DNA of 64,000 bases, from assembly GCA_023078555.1 (NCBI GenBank), contig CM041199.1, positions 7,197,315 to 7,261,314 of the forward strand, given 5' to 3'. The DNA is from Ulva prolifera (lineage: Eukaryota > Chlorophyta > Ulvophyceae > Ulvales > Ulvaceae). The notes under the pieces are model-generated. The model was not told the DNA's origin, made no database searches, and saw only the letters and a list, made by a program, of their open reading frames with translations. Position numbers and translations under genes: made by a program. Shown here piece by piece: positions 43,537-55,320 of this stretch. Numbering within the stretch: the stretch's first letter is position 1; each line of letters begins with the position of its first letter.

Positions 43537-46500
43537 GGGGGGGTGCACACCTCCCACGAGTACTGCTGGCAGAGCACCATCAGAGGCCCCTCGAACGACG
43601 TCACGCCCGCGCCGTCCCGTGCCACACACCAGTAGTCGTTGTGGTGCCGATCGCGGCCAAGGTGCTGACTCAGCCGCACCGCCGCGGCGTCCAGCTGCGC
43701 CTCCACCTGCAGCAGCTCCGCCCGGTCCCGCTCCACCGCGGCCCGGGGGCTCTCCGGCTGCGCCCGCGTCGCCCGTTTGCCGACCTCCGCGCCAGCATCT
43801 TCTGCCGCCACCCCACCCTCCGGGGCGCCCCCGGCCTTCGCCGACGCCCGCATGCCCTTCTGCGCGCTGCTGATCGCCTTGCGGAGCTCGTAGCGGCGGT
43901 GCGAGAGCTCGTCGCGGGCGTCGTGCGCGGCACGCAGCACGCCCCGCGCGGCGGCGGTCTCGCTCGCGAGCGTGACGAGCGCGTGGAGGACCTCGAGCCG
44001 TTGCGCTGCCGGCATCTTGGCACCTCCCCTGCACACCGCAGCACACACATTATGCACAGGCAGGATTTCATCATGCACCTGCTGCTGCCGACACCCATCA
44101 CAGAGCGCTCAAGCATATACAGCAGACGCAGCTACGCTGACTTGGCCAACGGGGCGTGAGCGAGCGATATACAAGCATGTCAAGAGTTCACCCAACACCG
44201 CGTGCATATCTCCATATGAGGGACACATGTGTGAAGTGAAAGTAAAGCTCGTTCAAGACAGCAAGCGGTCAGGCACACACGTCTCGGAGTCCAGCAGCAT
44301 GTGCGCCATGCGTGTTAGGCCCTGCAGCTGCTGCGCGCTGGCCGCGGTGTCCTGCGCCGCAGCTCCCCCACCCCCCTCATCCATCGGGTCGGCACTAGGC
44401 TCGCGCACAAGGCCGTCTGCGTACTCAAGATTACCCCGGAACCTCGCCACGGCTCCTTCACTGCTCACGGCGCCTGCGGCACTTGCCTCTTTGTCCGCAT
44501 CCGCCATCTCCACATCCGCGCCAGGAGCTGGCCCCTCCGCGGCGACACCACCACCGTCACCCCCAGCCTCAGCGAGTGCCGTGTCCAGTGCAGCCTCCAC
44601 CGCATCGCCCAGCCCCCGCGCCCCCGCCTCATTCCGAACCTCCAGCGGCATGCATGCATGCTTCGCCGCGGCGCGTAGGGTGCCCGCGGCCTCCCTCACA
44701 TCATCTGCCGCCCGCAGCAGCCCCGCCCCGCCGCCATCGCCTCCTCCGCCGAGCGTGTACACCCCGGCGTCCGCGAGGGCAAGCACCCCCGCCATGCCCC
44801 GGGCACGGCCCGTCCGCGCCGCCGCCGCCACGTCATCCGCCGACACGTGCTCGACGTCTCCGCGGGCGACGTCATCCGGCAGCGCCGCGAAGACGGCGTC
44901 CAGCACCCGCCGCACCTCCTCCGCGCCCGCGGCGTTGTCGCTGGCAGCGGTGCCGTTGGCAGAACCGGAGAGCATCGCCTCGGCCTGCGCGAGTGCGGCT
45001 GCGCTCTGCTGGTGGAGGACACCCTCTGTGGCGCTGCGGGGCAGCGTGGCAGGTGCGTAGGCGACGCGGGGGCGGAGCTGTGGGGAATTGACGTAGGCGC
45101 CGGTGAGGAAGAACACCCACAGCAGGGGATCGAGGGCACCCTGCAGGCCCGGCCAGTTCGGCGCGGCCGCGTTGGCCGTCTGCACGGCTGGCGGGTGCTT
45201 CAGCAGGTGCTGCCCCATTGCGGCGCCTGCACACACATCCGCCACTCATGACCCTGTACCGTGGCTGCAGTACAAGCTCTCACCATCGACAACCTCAGGC
45301 ACAATCCGTTTCAGTGCAATATGTGCACACGAGGTTGTGTGAAGTACCGTACGGGCGGACATACTGCCCATGCGGTACTTCCGAAAATCATTGACAGAAT
45401 TCAGACAAGGCTTTCGCGCAGATGGGTACATGGGGGGGGGGGGGGGGGGGCACCTGCGAAGACGGCGGCGGCGGCGTGCGACCAACTGCGGGCAGTGACG
45501 ATCGGCGTGCCCGCCTGCAGGTCACGCTGCTGAGCGACCACGTCCCCCTCCGGCTCCACCAGCTCCTCCGAGGCGACGTGGTACACGTCGGCCACGAGGA
45601 GCCGCGTGAGCGGCACCGCGGCCCGCAGCAGCGGCTCCGCCACAGCCGTGGGGCCCCCCGTGAGGGCGGCCTCCAGCGCCGCAAACGACGGCACCTCGGT
45701 GAGGTCGAGCAGGCCGCAGAAGCTGCCGAGAAAGTGCCAGACCTGCGCGGAGCGGCAGCGCCGTGTGAGCATGGACGTGCTAGCTATCCACTGAGCCCTT
45801 CAGGTTGTTTTCTAGGCTAATCAACGGCGTGGGGGAGGGAATCAGGCACGGGAGCTTGGTGCCTGTGCTGCGTGAAGAATTCTGGAGAGGCATGATCTGG
45901 TGTGTATGGATGTACACCACCGAAAAGTGAGAGCACTCTCTATAAAGTACACATACTTGGCCATTGTATGGCAGGGCAAACAAGCACATTCAGCCAAGCC
46001 AGTGACCGACTGCCACCGAAAAGTGAGAGCACTGGGTACAACAACCCCACAATTGCCATTGCAATTGCCACACGGGCAGCCTGGGCTGTCAGCGGCCATC
46101 CGCACAAGCAGCCACATTTTTCAGGCACGGCAGATCTCTGTCACGCTGGTGCTGGACCATGATGGCATCGGCGGTGCAGGTCACCCGCCCGCACGCCTTC
46201 GCAGGACAGCCGACACATGCATCTCCTTTTCGCTGGCACCATCGGGACGGGGTCCTTGCCACATTGCAACGCCTGGATCGCAACAGCATAGTGTCCGCGC
46301 GGACACTGTCCACCGACAGGCTGCGGAGCGCTCAACAATGATCCCACACCGAGCAGAACCTACAACAGAGGTATAAATCAAGTCGCACCTGGATGAGCAT
46401 CGAGACCTGCTCCGGGGGGAGGCGGGTGTCCAGGGGCTGGCCTGCAGGGGGCTGTGCATCCGGGTTCGGCAGCAGGGAGTCCTCTACGATGAGGGTGCCC

Positions 46501-49500
46501 CGGCCGGCCGCCGCAGTGGCCGCGGCGGCACCCGCCGCGGGAGCAGCGGCCGCCGTGGCGGCGCCGCCCGCGGCATCTCCCTGCTGCTTTGCAGCCTTCG
46601 CGAGGCGGACCTGCTCTGCGCGCTGGGCCTTGCGCTCCTCTGCCTTTGCCTTGCGTTTGTCCTACAGAGAAGCGAGAGGCTGTGGAGGAGGTGGTGTGGA
46701 GCTGAGTCGGATCGCTGATTCCAGATGCGGGGCAAGTCCATGCAACAGGTGGCCATTTGTGTGATGGCGGCCATAATACAGCACACATCCGGCCAGATCC
46801 ACAGGCAACTGCTGGCCGGCGTAGCATGCGCAATTTGATGGAGAAGCACATGTATGTATGCAAACAAGCAAAATTGCCAGGTGGAGGGAAACGCGAGCAG
46901 CTCTCTGTGCTGCGAGAACAAAAAAAAGAGCGTTGATGGGGCATCAGAAAAAAGATGCATAGTTGTCAATCAGCATTGCTCTGAGATAAACCGAAATATT
47001 CAAAACATCATCTACCCCATCGCTCTACGATTGTCAACACTGCTCGCCAGAAACAAAGGCGATCCTAGTCACGAGTGCCACCAGTACCAGTTGCTGGTCA
47101 GAACAAGGCAGAGGTGCTGTATGTGAGCATGTTTGGTGATGGACAGCTGCAGGGCACACTAGTGGATCACACCTCGGCTTCGAAGACTCTCTCCACCTTT
47201 GCCACTGCCTTTTCCAGCACCTTGGCCACATCCTCAAGGAACTTCTGCTCTTTCTTGCTCGGCTGGCCCTTGCCTGCAGCCGCCGCCGTCAGCTTCTGGC
47301 GCTTGGCAGCAGCAATCTGCAGGAACGATGACCATGTTAACTTGCTGTTTGCAACTGCCTGCCTGTACGATGGTCAAATCATGCCTGGTGAAGACAGGGC
47401 TTGCTCTGTCCAATCACATGCAGTGCAGCAGAGTGCACACAGTGCACCAGAATATGCGCCGCATGCTTTCAATTGTACCTTGGTTCACAAACCCGATCAT
47501 CAGAACTGTCCGACCGAGCTTGTCCGAATCAGTTCTCGCCGCGGTGGCTGGCGCTGAAGAACTGCGGAGCAGTGCCGAGCCAATAGCGCCCTTCATCATG
47601 AGTCTACGGGCCATAGTCGATCCCCGCTTTGTGAGTAACAAGATCCAAAACGTTTTTAAATGCTGGTAAAGCTCACGCGAGACCTAGGCTCGATGCGCCG
47701 TAGGCATCCGCGCAGGCAGCGCGACACGTCCAGCCCACCCCCACATCAAGGGGTTTCAAATTGAATACACCTAGCATCAGTGTCGTGCAGAAGACCTACT
47801 AAATACTTATACGCGGCTTCCAAAGAGGAAGTAAATGCGCGGGCGAGCCGCCTGCACGCAGGTGGCGCATGGCAATCGTGGCGAGAGTGGAACGTGCGCA
47901 CCTGCCCCTCAGTAGATGCTGGCCGCGCCCGCGGGCCCCCCGCGCTGCCATTGGACGCATTGCTCTGCGGCAGCCGCTTCTGCTGGCGCGCCAGCCGCTC
48001 GTGCGTCCGCATCTCGTTCAGCAAAACCTGCTGCTCGCGCTTCCACCCCGATCTCACCTGCAAGCTCCTGCGCATGTCATCACACACATGCGGCCAGGCA
48101 ACCCCAGAGTGACGTACCCCTCACCCTCCCTCCTGATCAACCCCGGCACCATCAATTGCCAAACCCGCGAAATTCCACGCCAGCTGTGAAGACACACCAC
48201 AAGACACATACACGTACACACACATCTCGTGACGTCTCAGAAACTGCAACAGATTTCCCGGGAGGCCACCGCACACACACAGTTCGGCATGTGTGGTCCC
48301 GTTAATTCGGAGTTGTCAATGTGCAATAGGATACGGCTCAGAAAATTCAGATTTACTTTACTTCAAAGTCGATGATGGCGACATGGCGGGCGTCACGCAG
48401 CAGGCTGCGCACCTCCGCGTAGACGTAGTCCGTGCACTGCTCCACCGCCGCCTGGCCCTCAATCGCCTGCAGCACCGGCACCGACGCGAGGCCAAAGAGC
48501 AGCCCGCCCCAGTGCAGCGGCGGCAGCGTCGCCTGCTGCAGCAGGTCCAGCAGCGCCGGCTGCGCCTGCAGCGCGGCCACGCGCGCGGCGTCGGCGTCGC
48601 TGCGGTGCTCCGCCGCGGCAGCGGCGATCGCCGCGCCGCCGTCCGCCGTCGCGCGCGGGAGCGACAGCGCGATGCGCTGCAGCGCAAACGCCTCGCGCCA
48701 CGCAGCGTCCGGGTCCTTGCCCGACGTCCCGACAGCTAGAGCGCCCTCCAGTGCCGCCTCTGCCTCCGCCGCATCCTTCGGCGCCGCGCACGATTTCACT
48801 CGCACGCGAAACACCGGCGCCTCGCCACCGCCTGCCTCTCCCGCACCGGCCCCGTCTCCTGGAGTGGCAGAAGGATCTGGAGCCGTACCAGCCCCACCTC
48901 CCTCGCCGGCCGCCTTGGCCTCACCGCCAGCATCTGCGGCAGCCTTTTCAACACGCTCCCCATCTGCACCCTCGTCCTCTGTGCCGACCGCCGGGGTTCC
49001 CGCATTCGCCTCCTCAGCGCCGGTCCCGTCTGGGGCCTGTCCGCCGGCGTCCGGGGCCGAGGCGGCCGGCGGAGCGGCCGCAGCAGGCTTGGCCGTGGCC
49101 TCGGCCGGGGCGGTCCTGGCACGCTCGCCACTGCTGATGGTGCTGAAGAACGTGTACCCTTTCTCGGAGTCTGTCCACGTGGCGAGCAACCCCGGGGGAT
49201 AGACCCGGGTCCGCGAGTGAAAGCCTGGATGCGGGTCCACATCTCCCAGCCTGCAATGCGCGGGTGAGGAGGTAACTCGCATGGTGTGATTCTATCGGAA
49301 GCCTTGCATCAGACCAAGCAGGACAAACGCCCGGTGCCTCACGGGGCTCGAGTCACTTGGGTGGTGAACCAGGTCACGAGACGTGAGACGTTGTATAGTG
49401 AAGGCAGTGAATGTTGACAGTCACAAGCCACCGCTAGGTCTAAACCAGAGGTGCTGCCGCATCTAGCGCAAATGTCCCACGTCACAAAAACAGCTGATGC

Positions 49501-50815
49501 AGACCCAGGCACGGCTGCTGCGTCTGCAAATGACACCCGGCCTGCACGGCTCATGGCTCTCCTCTGCCAAATCTGCTCTGACCTGACATGACTTTAACAT
49601 GAAACACCCACAGCACCAAGCTTGCAGTGCATGCGTGGTTGTGTGGTCAGCCCGGCCGTGACATACCACGCCTAGCACCAATGCCAATGCATGGAGTCTG
49701 TGGCGCTTGGACACAAGGAGAGACAGCTGCTGCTGTAATTCAGCCCCTCAGCTCGCAGGCTGGGGTTGCACCGAGGCTAGCAGGCTGGGGTTGCACTGAG
49801 GCTAGCAGGCTGGGGTTGCACCGAGGCTGGCAGAGGGCGGCACCTGTGGACCGTGACGCCATGAGCGCAAGCCGCTGGCAGAGCCAATGGAGTCTTGGCC
49901 GCTAGAGCTGCCGCAGCAGAAGCCAGCTCGCATCGTGACTTCGCTGAAGCGTTGGCAGAAGACACCGCAGGCTTCGACATAGTCCATGGGTTGCGTGGGG
50001 CAGCTGGGCTGCCAGAAGGGCCTGACCGGCGAGGCTCGACCACCGGAGTCAGGCCTAGATGCGTGACAACCTCCCGCTTTGAGCGGAATCTCTTGCCTTC
50101 AGGAGTCTTGTAATAGACATCGTTGGTGCCTGCAGTGTTGCCAGTCTTCCGCTGCCGGACCTGCATGTGATGTAGAACATCTACATCGAGCATGCCACAA
50201 ACGTTCGGTAACATGGCCCAAAGACACTTGTTGCAATTCAGGCGTCTGCAGGACGGCATGTTGCTCCTGTTGGGTTGGTGGGGTGGATTGTGTCAATTGC
50301 AAGGTCAACAAGACACGCACATCGACTGACCATCCATCCTCAAGGCTTCCACCGCACAGCTGGACATACTCTTTCAGCTTCTCCATCAGGTCTGTGGGCG
50401 TTTTCGCGGGCGATGCATTACCTTCTCTCGATGTGCGCTCTCGTGCCGGAGAGCCTACAGCCCTTGGCCGTTTCAGAGGGGGACCCGCATCGGGTGAAGC
50501 AGCTACGGCCTTTGCATCCATGGCCAAAACTTTGGCATCTTTGTTGACTGGCTTCAATGGACTGGGAGGTACAGGACGCTTGGCTGGGTTGCTTTGTCCA
50601 GATGATGGCTTCGAGACAGGGCTGGCTGCACCTCGGGCTGGTGCAGCGTCGCATGACTGGCTTGCATCAACGGACACTGCTGCATTAACCTTCGAATCAG
50701 GTACTGCATCCACAGCCTTTTCGCCCTGATCACCCTTTGGGCGTGAAGACGTGTTGGGCGCAGGGGGAGCATCAACGTCAGGCTGGACGTCGGCCTGTGT
50801 TTCAGCGAGGTCCAT
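41847..50815 (-). CDS. MBD-FYRN/FYRC-DDT-WHIM chromatin protein (BAZ2/RLT-like ISWI partner)
   Basis: Ten exons in transcript order: 50815-50321, 50160-49844, 49250-48413, 48057-47902, 47316-47173, 46661-46389, 45742-45454, 45226-44281, 44028-43551, 43325-41847; 5415 nt, 1804 residues, phases matching at all nine introns. ATG 50815 starts a disordered Pro/Ser/Lys N-terminus. A methyl-CpG-binding domain spans exons 1-2 (about 150-205: GWSVD joined to VRQRKTGNTAGTNDVYYKTP, then KRFRSKREV). Exon 3 holds FYRN (about 275-312, RVYPPGLL and YTFFSTI), an acidic Ala-rich insert, PVFRVRV, and FYRC (about 440-550, LHWGGLLFGLASVPVLQAIE). Basic coiled-coil exons 4-6 follow, then DDT (about 735-800, VWHFLGSFCGLLDL), WHIM1 (about 1155), WHIM2/WSD (LGRDRHHNDYW, about 1280), WHIM3 (VKELVAWLHGNGLRERGLRK, about 1350) and a very acidic tail. 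DDT-WHIM proteins bind ISWI remodellers and linker DNA; BAZ2 also carries an MBD-like TAM domain. No PHD or bromodomain is present. Predicted nuclear. Confidence 0.85.
43506..43535 (-). repeat. Poly-C run after a donor, last intron of the MBD-FYR-DDT gene
   Basis: About 30 nt of C on the transcript strand, directly after donor GTGTGCAC and a short C-rich lead (intron 43550-43326). Confidence 0.9.
45433..45453 (-). repeat. Poly-C run fused to a donor, intron 7 of the MBD-FYR-DDT gene
   Basis: The transcript reads TTCGCAG/GTG and then about 18 C. The C run starts 3 nt into the intron. Confidence 0.9.
48299..48363 (+). repeat. Dispersed AT-rich repeat C
   Basis: CCGTTAATTCGGAGTTGTCA, then AATAGGATACGGCTCAG and GATTTACTTTACTT. 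It lies in intron 3 of the MBD-FYR-DDT gene, antisense to it, and ends about 50 bp from exon 3. Confidence 0.8.
49751..49829 (+). repeat. 25-bp tandem repeat, three units
   Basis: Unit GCTAGCAGGCTGGGGTTGCA plus YYGAG repeated three times. It is in the intron between the MBD exon and the FYR exon. Confidence 0.85.
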
Positions 50816-51906
50816 GCCTTAACTTTTCACCCTGAATCAATTAATCGTGACTTTGAGGGTCAGCTACCATGCAGACAAGCGGACCGTGCATCCATCGCCA
50901 CGGGCGTTCGGGCCGTTCAGCATTGCAATAGAATTACAGATACAATTGCAACACGACAACGGATATCACCAATTCACAAAGCAATAATAATGAAAATTTG
51001 CGATGATACGCTGGTGCGCATGATGGCATTCTAGTTTTCAAAAGCAGCATGTAGCGCAAACGAATCGTGTGTGCAGTTGCCATGGCCTCCGACGGCATAA
51101 ACAAGTGTGAACAGCCACCATACCTCGTGCTGTTTCCCATGTCAGCGACATGAATCGCGGCGAGGCATACTGCTTGTAACAATCGAGAAACGTTTGCGAT
51201 ACAGCGGCGGGACCACTTTCAATGCAGGGCACAAGATGAACCACTGCTCGAAGTTATCTCCTGTGCCAACTCTGAACGTCGAGGCTAAGCTGGACCGCGC
51301 GATGCTGAGATTGTGGATCCTAAGGGGCCAGTCCGCTGTTCTTCCGCTTCGAAGGAGCCTGCCAATCCCACGTCAAATTCCTTGCAGCCATGGACGTGCA
51401 GGAATTGCAGTGGAATGACTCCCCATTGAGCAACGCCTGCGCTGTCGGTGTATCGCCTGGGCCGGTTTTGAAGAGCACGTATGCATGCGAATGTTTGTCT
51501 TCAACGCCACTCCCATGAGCAAGCCGCGTCAGTTGTAAATACAGATTTGCGCAACTGCGCTCTGAACAGCAGCCAATGCACCGAGCTGCATGTATATATT
51601 TGGACGGGACGGGCTTATGCTTGACATAGCTAGTCCCTAGCATTGCACAACTGCCGGTCCTGCAGAACACTTCTGTGTACTACTCGGCGCTTCAGCGCGA
51701 AAATTTTGTGCGAAGCCTTCCCCGCCCTAGATATGGTTGTAAGAGAATGCTTATCGTCTATAGGCTGTACTGAGGAACAAATTGCTGGGCCTGTAACCTC
51801 TGGCAACTGTCGGAGCTGGTTGCCGAGTCCAAACAAACTCGCGTTTGCCAGCTGCCACGACTCCCCGACGAAGTGTCCTTAAGGCAAGGTGAACAGTACA
51901 GCTATT
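50816..51906. promoter_or_regulatory. Shared upstream region of two divergent genes
   Basis: The MBD-FYR-DDT gene starts at 50815 on the minus strand and the MATE gene at 51907 on the plus strand, so 1.09 kb separates the two start codons. The DNA is AT-richer than the exons, with no other gene seen. It must hold both promoters and both 5' UTRs. No specific element is identified beyond an AT-rich patch (CAATTCACAAAGCAATAATA) near 50970-50995. Confidence 0.5.
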
Positions 51907-54710
51907 ATGAACAGTCTTCTCTGCAGAACCACGCCGTTGGCAACATCCAGGGCACGTCAGTCAGTGAGGCGACAGGCCAGTGCTGGTCCTGTCGATGGTC
52001 GGCCAACAGCGTCGGAACATTCATCGTCTGCGCTCAGCAAGAAAGTCATTACCAGCGTTGCAGCATGTTCTGGAGCTGCATTGGCGGATCCATTGATGTC
52101 ACTGGTGTGCCTCTTTGCCGTGAGTTCATTGTGAACTTGCCTCTCACACGAGTTCTCGCATACGCGGCGCTCCATCGGAAATCATCAAACTGCGCCAGGC
52201 GCTCCATGTTTCTGACTTTGGCCCTGCGGCATCAAGCATGCAGAATTTTCTTTTCGCCCAGACTCGCTTGCTTGTACGAATGTTGCCATCAGGCATGCTT
52301 ACGCGCAGTTGCCATTGATGAACGGGCCACGCAGCATGCCTGGGGATGCCATGTGCGTGCACACTTGTTTCTACAACGCCCCGTCGTGGCTCATCACACC
52401 TCATAACAAGAGCGTAGGCCTTACATTCATGACAGACACAGTCCATCTGTGGCCTTCAACATTGCTGGTGTACCGATCCATGATGTTCACTGGACATGCG
52501 ATGATTGCAGGTAGATACAGCATTTGTTGGAAGACTTGGAGTGCTACCACTAGCTGCCCTGGGGCCAAATGCTGCTCTCTTCAATGTTGTCTTCTTCATT
52601 GGCTTCAGTGCCCTGGGCGTCATCGCCACTAACCAAATCTCTGCTGCTTATGGATGTGGCGACCGTGCAGCACAAGGGCGCAGCCTCATAATCGCCTCCG
52701 CTGTCAGCATCATTGTAGGTGTGCTTCCGACCTCATCTGTGCATGACCCCTCTGCACCTGTCACATTTCCTGATGTAGGCTTAGCTGTTCAGCTGTTCCA
52801 GCTGTTCCCGTGCCTGAGGTGCCCCACAGCATGGAACAGCATGGAACCTCGATTGGTCTCTCTCCTCTCCTACCCCGAGCCAGTTTTTGCAGCAGTACGG
52901 CTACACCATTGTGCACGCATGCTGACATACATACACCATGAAGCACTGCCGCCCCAGAAGATCAACTCACTGATGTCGAATAGGATACGGCTCAGTAATT
53001 CCCGATTTACTTTGCTGATCACTCCCCATGTGCCCCCCTAATGACCGAGCCCACACACTCCCAAGACAACGACCAGATCCAGACGCTGGGGCTGTTGGTG
53101 GCAGTCGGGTTGTCACACGCAGGTTCCAATGCTTGGTGTCGTCAATGCCTCAACAGATATGGGCATGCAGTCACGCACACGTACTCACGTACACACGCCC
53201 TCTTCGCCAGTGCAGGCATTGCAATCACAGCCGCACTCGTCGCCTTCCCGGAGTCCGCTCTGCAGATGTTCCAGACCAACGCCGAGATGATGCCATATGC
53301 AAAGACCTACTGCGTCATCAGGTACACTTCCCCCCACCCGCCCTCCTACTCCAATCTGTTGAGCCTCTGAAAGCCACCAGTGGTCACATCCTCGCTGCAA
53401 GAGCTGCAAACCCATGCCGCGATGAACATGTCAATGCTGCCACACATACACATGCATCTGGTGCTCGCTATGCTACCTGTGAGTCTGCCTCTGTCCTTGT
53501 GACACGCATGCTAGCGTCCCACCAGGACATGACATGTTCATGGTCATGGCTGTCCAGGGCACTGGGCGTCACGGCTGCGCTCCTCATGATCGTGTTCCAG
53601 AGCGCGTTCCGCGCCGTCGAGGACATGCACACGCCGCTGCTCGTCGTCGCCGCCTCCGGCGCCATCAACGCCGTCCTCGACCCCTTCATGATCTACACCC
53701 TCGACATGGGCATCGCCGGCGCCGCCTGGGCCACGTCCGCATCGCAGATCGCCGGCGCCGCAGCCTTCGCCATCCTCATCCACCGCCGGGCCGCCCTCTT
53801 CGGCCTGCCGCAGGCCTGGGCCACCGCACAGGCCCGCGTCATCTCCACGCACGGCTCACACGGTCGCATGCCCGAGGCCGCGCCGCCCCCGCCCACGATT
53901 GCACCCCGCAGCCTCCGCGCCTCCGCCGTCGCCCCCGGGGCCGCCGCCGCGGCGCCGGGGCTGAGCCCATTGGTGACCGCGGCCGCACTCTGCCGCGAGC
54001 TGCCCTGGGCGGAGTTTGTGTCGACGGCGGTGAAGCTCGCGGCGCGATGTGTCCTCGTGCTGTCGACGTGGACGCTCGCGTCGGCGGCCGCGACGGGCCT
54101 CGGCACACTCCACATGGCCGCGTACCAGATCATGCAGCAGGTGCTGCAGCTGCAGCTCAGCGTGTGCTGGGCGTTTCTCGCAGTCGGCCAGAGCCTCGTC
54201 GGTGTGAAGATCGCACAGAGTGAGAGCACGCAACAGAGTGAGGGCGTGCCATTAGTGGCGCAGGACGGTTCGGGGCCGCAGCTGTCCGGGTGGACGCCGC
54301 AGCAGCGTGCCGCGCGGGTGGTGGGGCGGCGGGTGGTGCGCTTTGCGGTGGTCGCGTCTGCGGTGATGGCCTGTGCGACGTGGGCGCTGCGGAGCGTCAT
54401 CCCGCGCATCTTCACGGACAACGTCGGCGTGCTGAGCATGGTCGAGGGCTCGGCGCTGCTGATGTGCATGATGCTCGCGCTCGGGTGGAACAACGCGCTG
54501 GAGGGTGTGCTGATGGGCGCGCAGGACACGGACTTTGTCATCAATATCTACCCTGTATGCGTGGGAGTGTTTGCGGTGATGCTGGGTGTGGCCCAGGTCG
54601 CTGGCTGGGGCCTGCCTGGCATCTGGGGCGCGCTTGTGCTGTACTACATGGGGCTGGCGTGCTGCTTGTCTGCCCGGTTCTGGGTGGGCCCGTGCCGTGC
54701 TCGAATCTAG
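51907..54710 (+). CDS. MATE-family efflux transporter, plastid-type (DinF/EDS5-like)
   Basis: Exons 51907-52104, 52511-52718, 53216-53321, 53558-54710; 554 residues, phases 0, 1, 2 consistent. The ATG at 51907 starts a Ser/Arg/Ala-rich, acid-poor leader (MNSLLCRTTPLATSRARQSV) typical of a plastid transit peptide. The MATE core follows: ADPLMSL joined across intron 1 to VDTAFVGRLG and LAALGPNAALFN, LGVIATN, later IRALGVTAALLMIVFQSAFR, AVEDMHTPLLVV, and a second half with LHMAAYQIMQQVLQLQLS. About twelve membrane helices are expected. A Pro/Ala-rich loop of about 50 residues separates the halves. The family exports organic cations, or phenolics such as salicylate precursors in plant EDS5, using ion gradients; substrate unknown here. 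Stop at 54708-54710. Confidence 0.93.
52975..53016 (+). repeat. Dispersed AT-rich repeat C, short copy
   Basis: TCGAATAGGATACGGCTCAG followed by GATTTACTTTGCT, in MATE intron 2. Confidence 0.65.
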
Positions 54711-55320
54711 GCTGAGTTTGCTTTCCGCAGTACCTTGGGGTGTTTGAGCTGCATGCGTTTTACAGTCCGTGCTCATCATCAACACATGACCGTAGGCAGT
54801 TGTAAGCAAGCGCAGGGGACGTCCAACATGGTGTGAATACGTTCTGGAAGCGTGCAGGTGGACTGTGGGCCACGGGGCCAGGATGACCCGGCCTGTGTTG
54901 TGTGCCACAAGACCCCTTCGCCACTCAGGGCGGTTGTCGAGTGTGTCGGAGACAACGCGCTATTCAAACACGCGTGGAAGAGCTCGAGCACATGTTGCCT
55001 TGCTACGTGGTTCGATTTGGCGGCCAGAAAATGTGTTTGCTGCTCTCAAATTTGTTGACTTGCTGCTGTGTTCTCATCGTGTTCGTCAGACCGGTCGTGA
55101 CGCGTACATTTGATCTAGAAATCCACTTGTCTGCGTGAACTGTCAATATTGTCGTTTTTTGTGTCTCTTGCTCTTGCTACGTGCGCTTGTGTCTGCCTGT
55201 TGCCAGCAGGTCCGCAGGGCATCTGCCTCGTCACGCAGCAAATATGCCCCCGCCACATCAACCACCTATAAAGATCTAATGTGTGGGCGATAAAATAGGC
55301 ATTGGTGTGGCTGGTTGTTC
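54711..55320. other. Intergenic, MATE to NDUFAF7
   Basis: 610 bp between two genes on the same strand. It contains the MATE 3' UTR and the NDUFAF7 promoter; no other feature is visible. Confidence 0.5.

Noticed and set aside
49777..50815. MBD exons as a separate two-exon gene ending at 49777
   Set aside because: The frame does reach a stop, but through a 25-bp tandem repeat. A phase-2 GTGCCG donor at 49843 matches the phase-2 acceptor of the FYR exon, and BAZ2 proteins also place an MBD-like domain before DDT.
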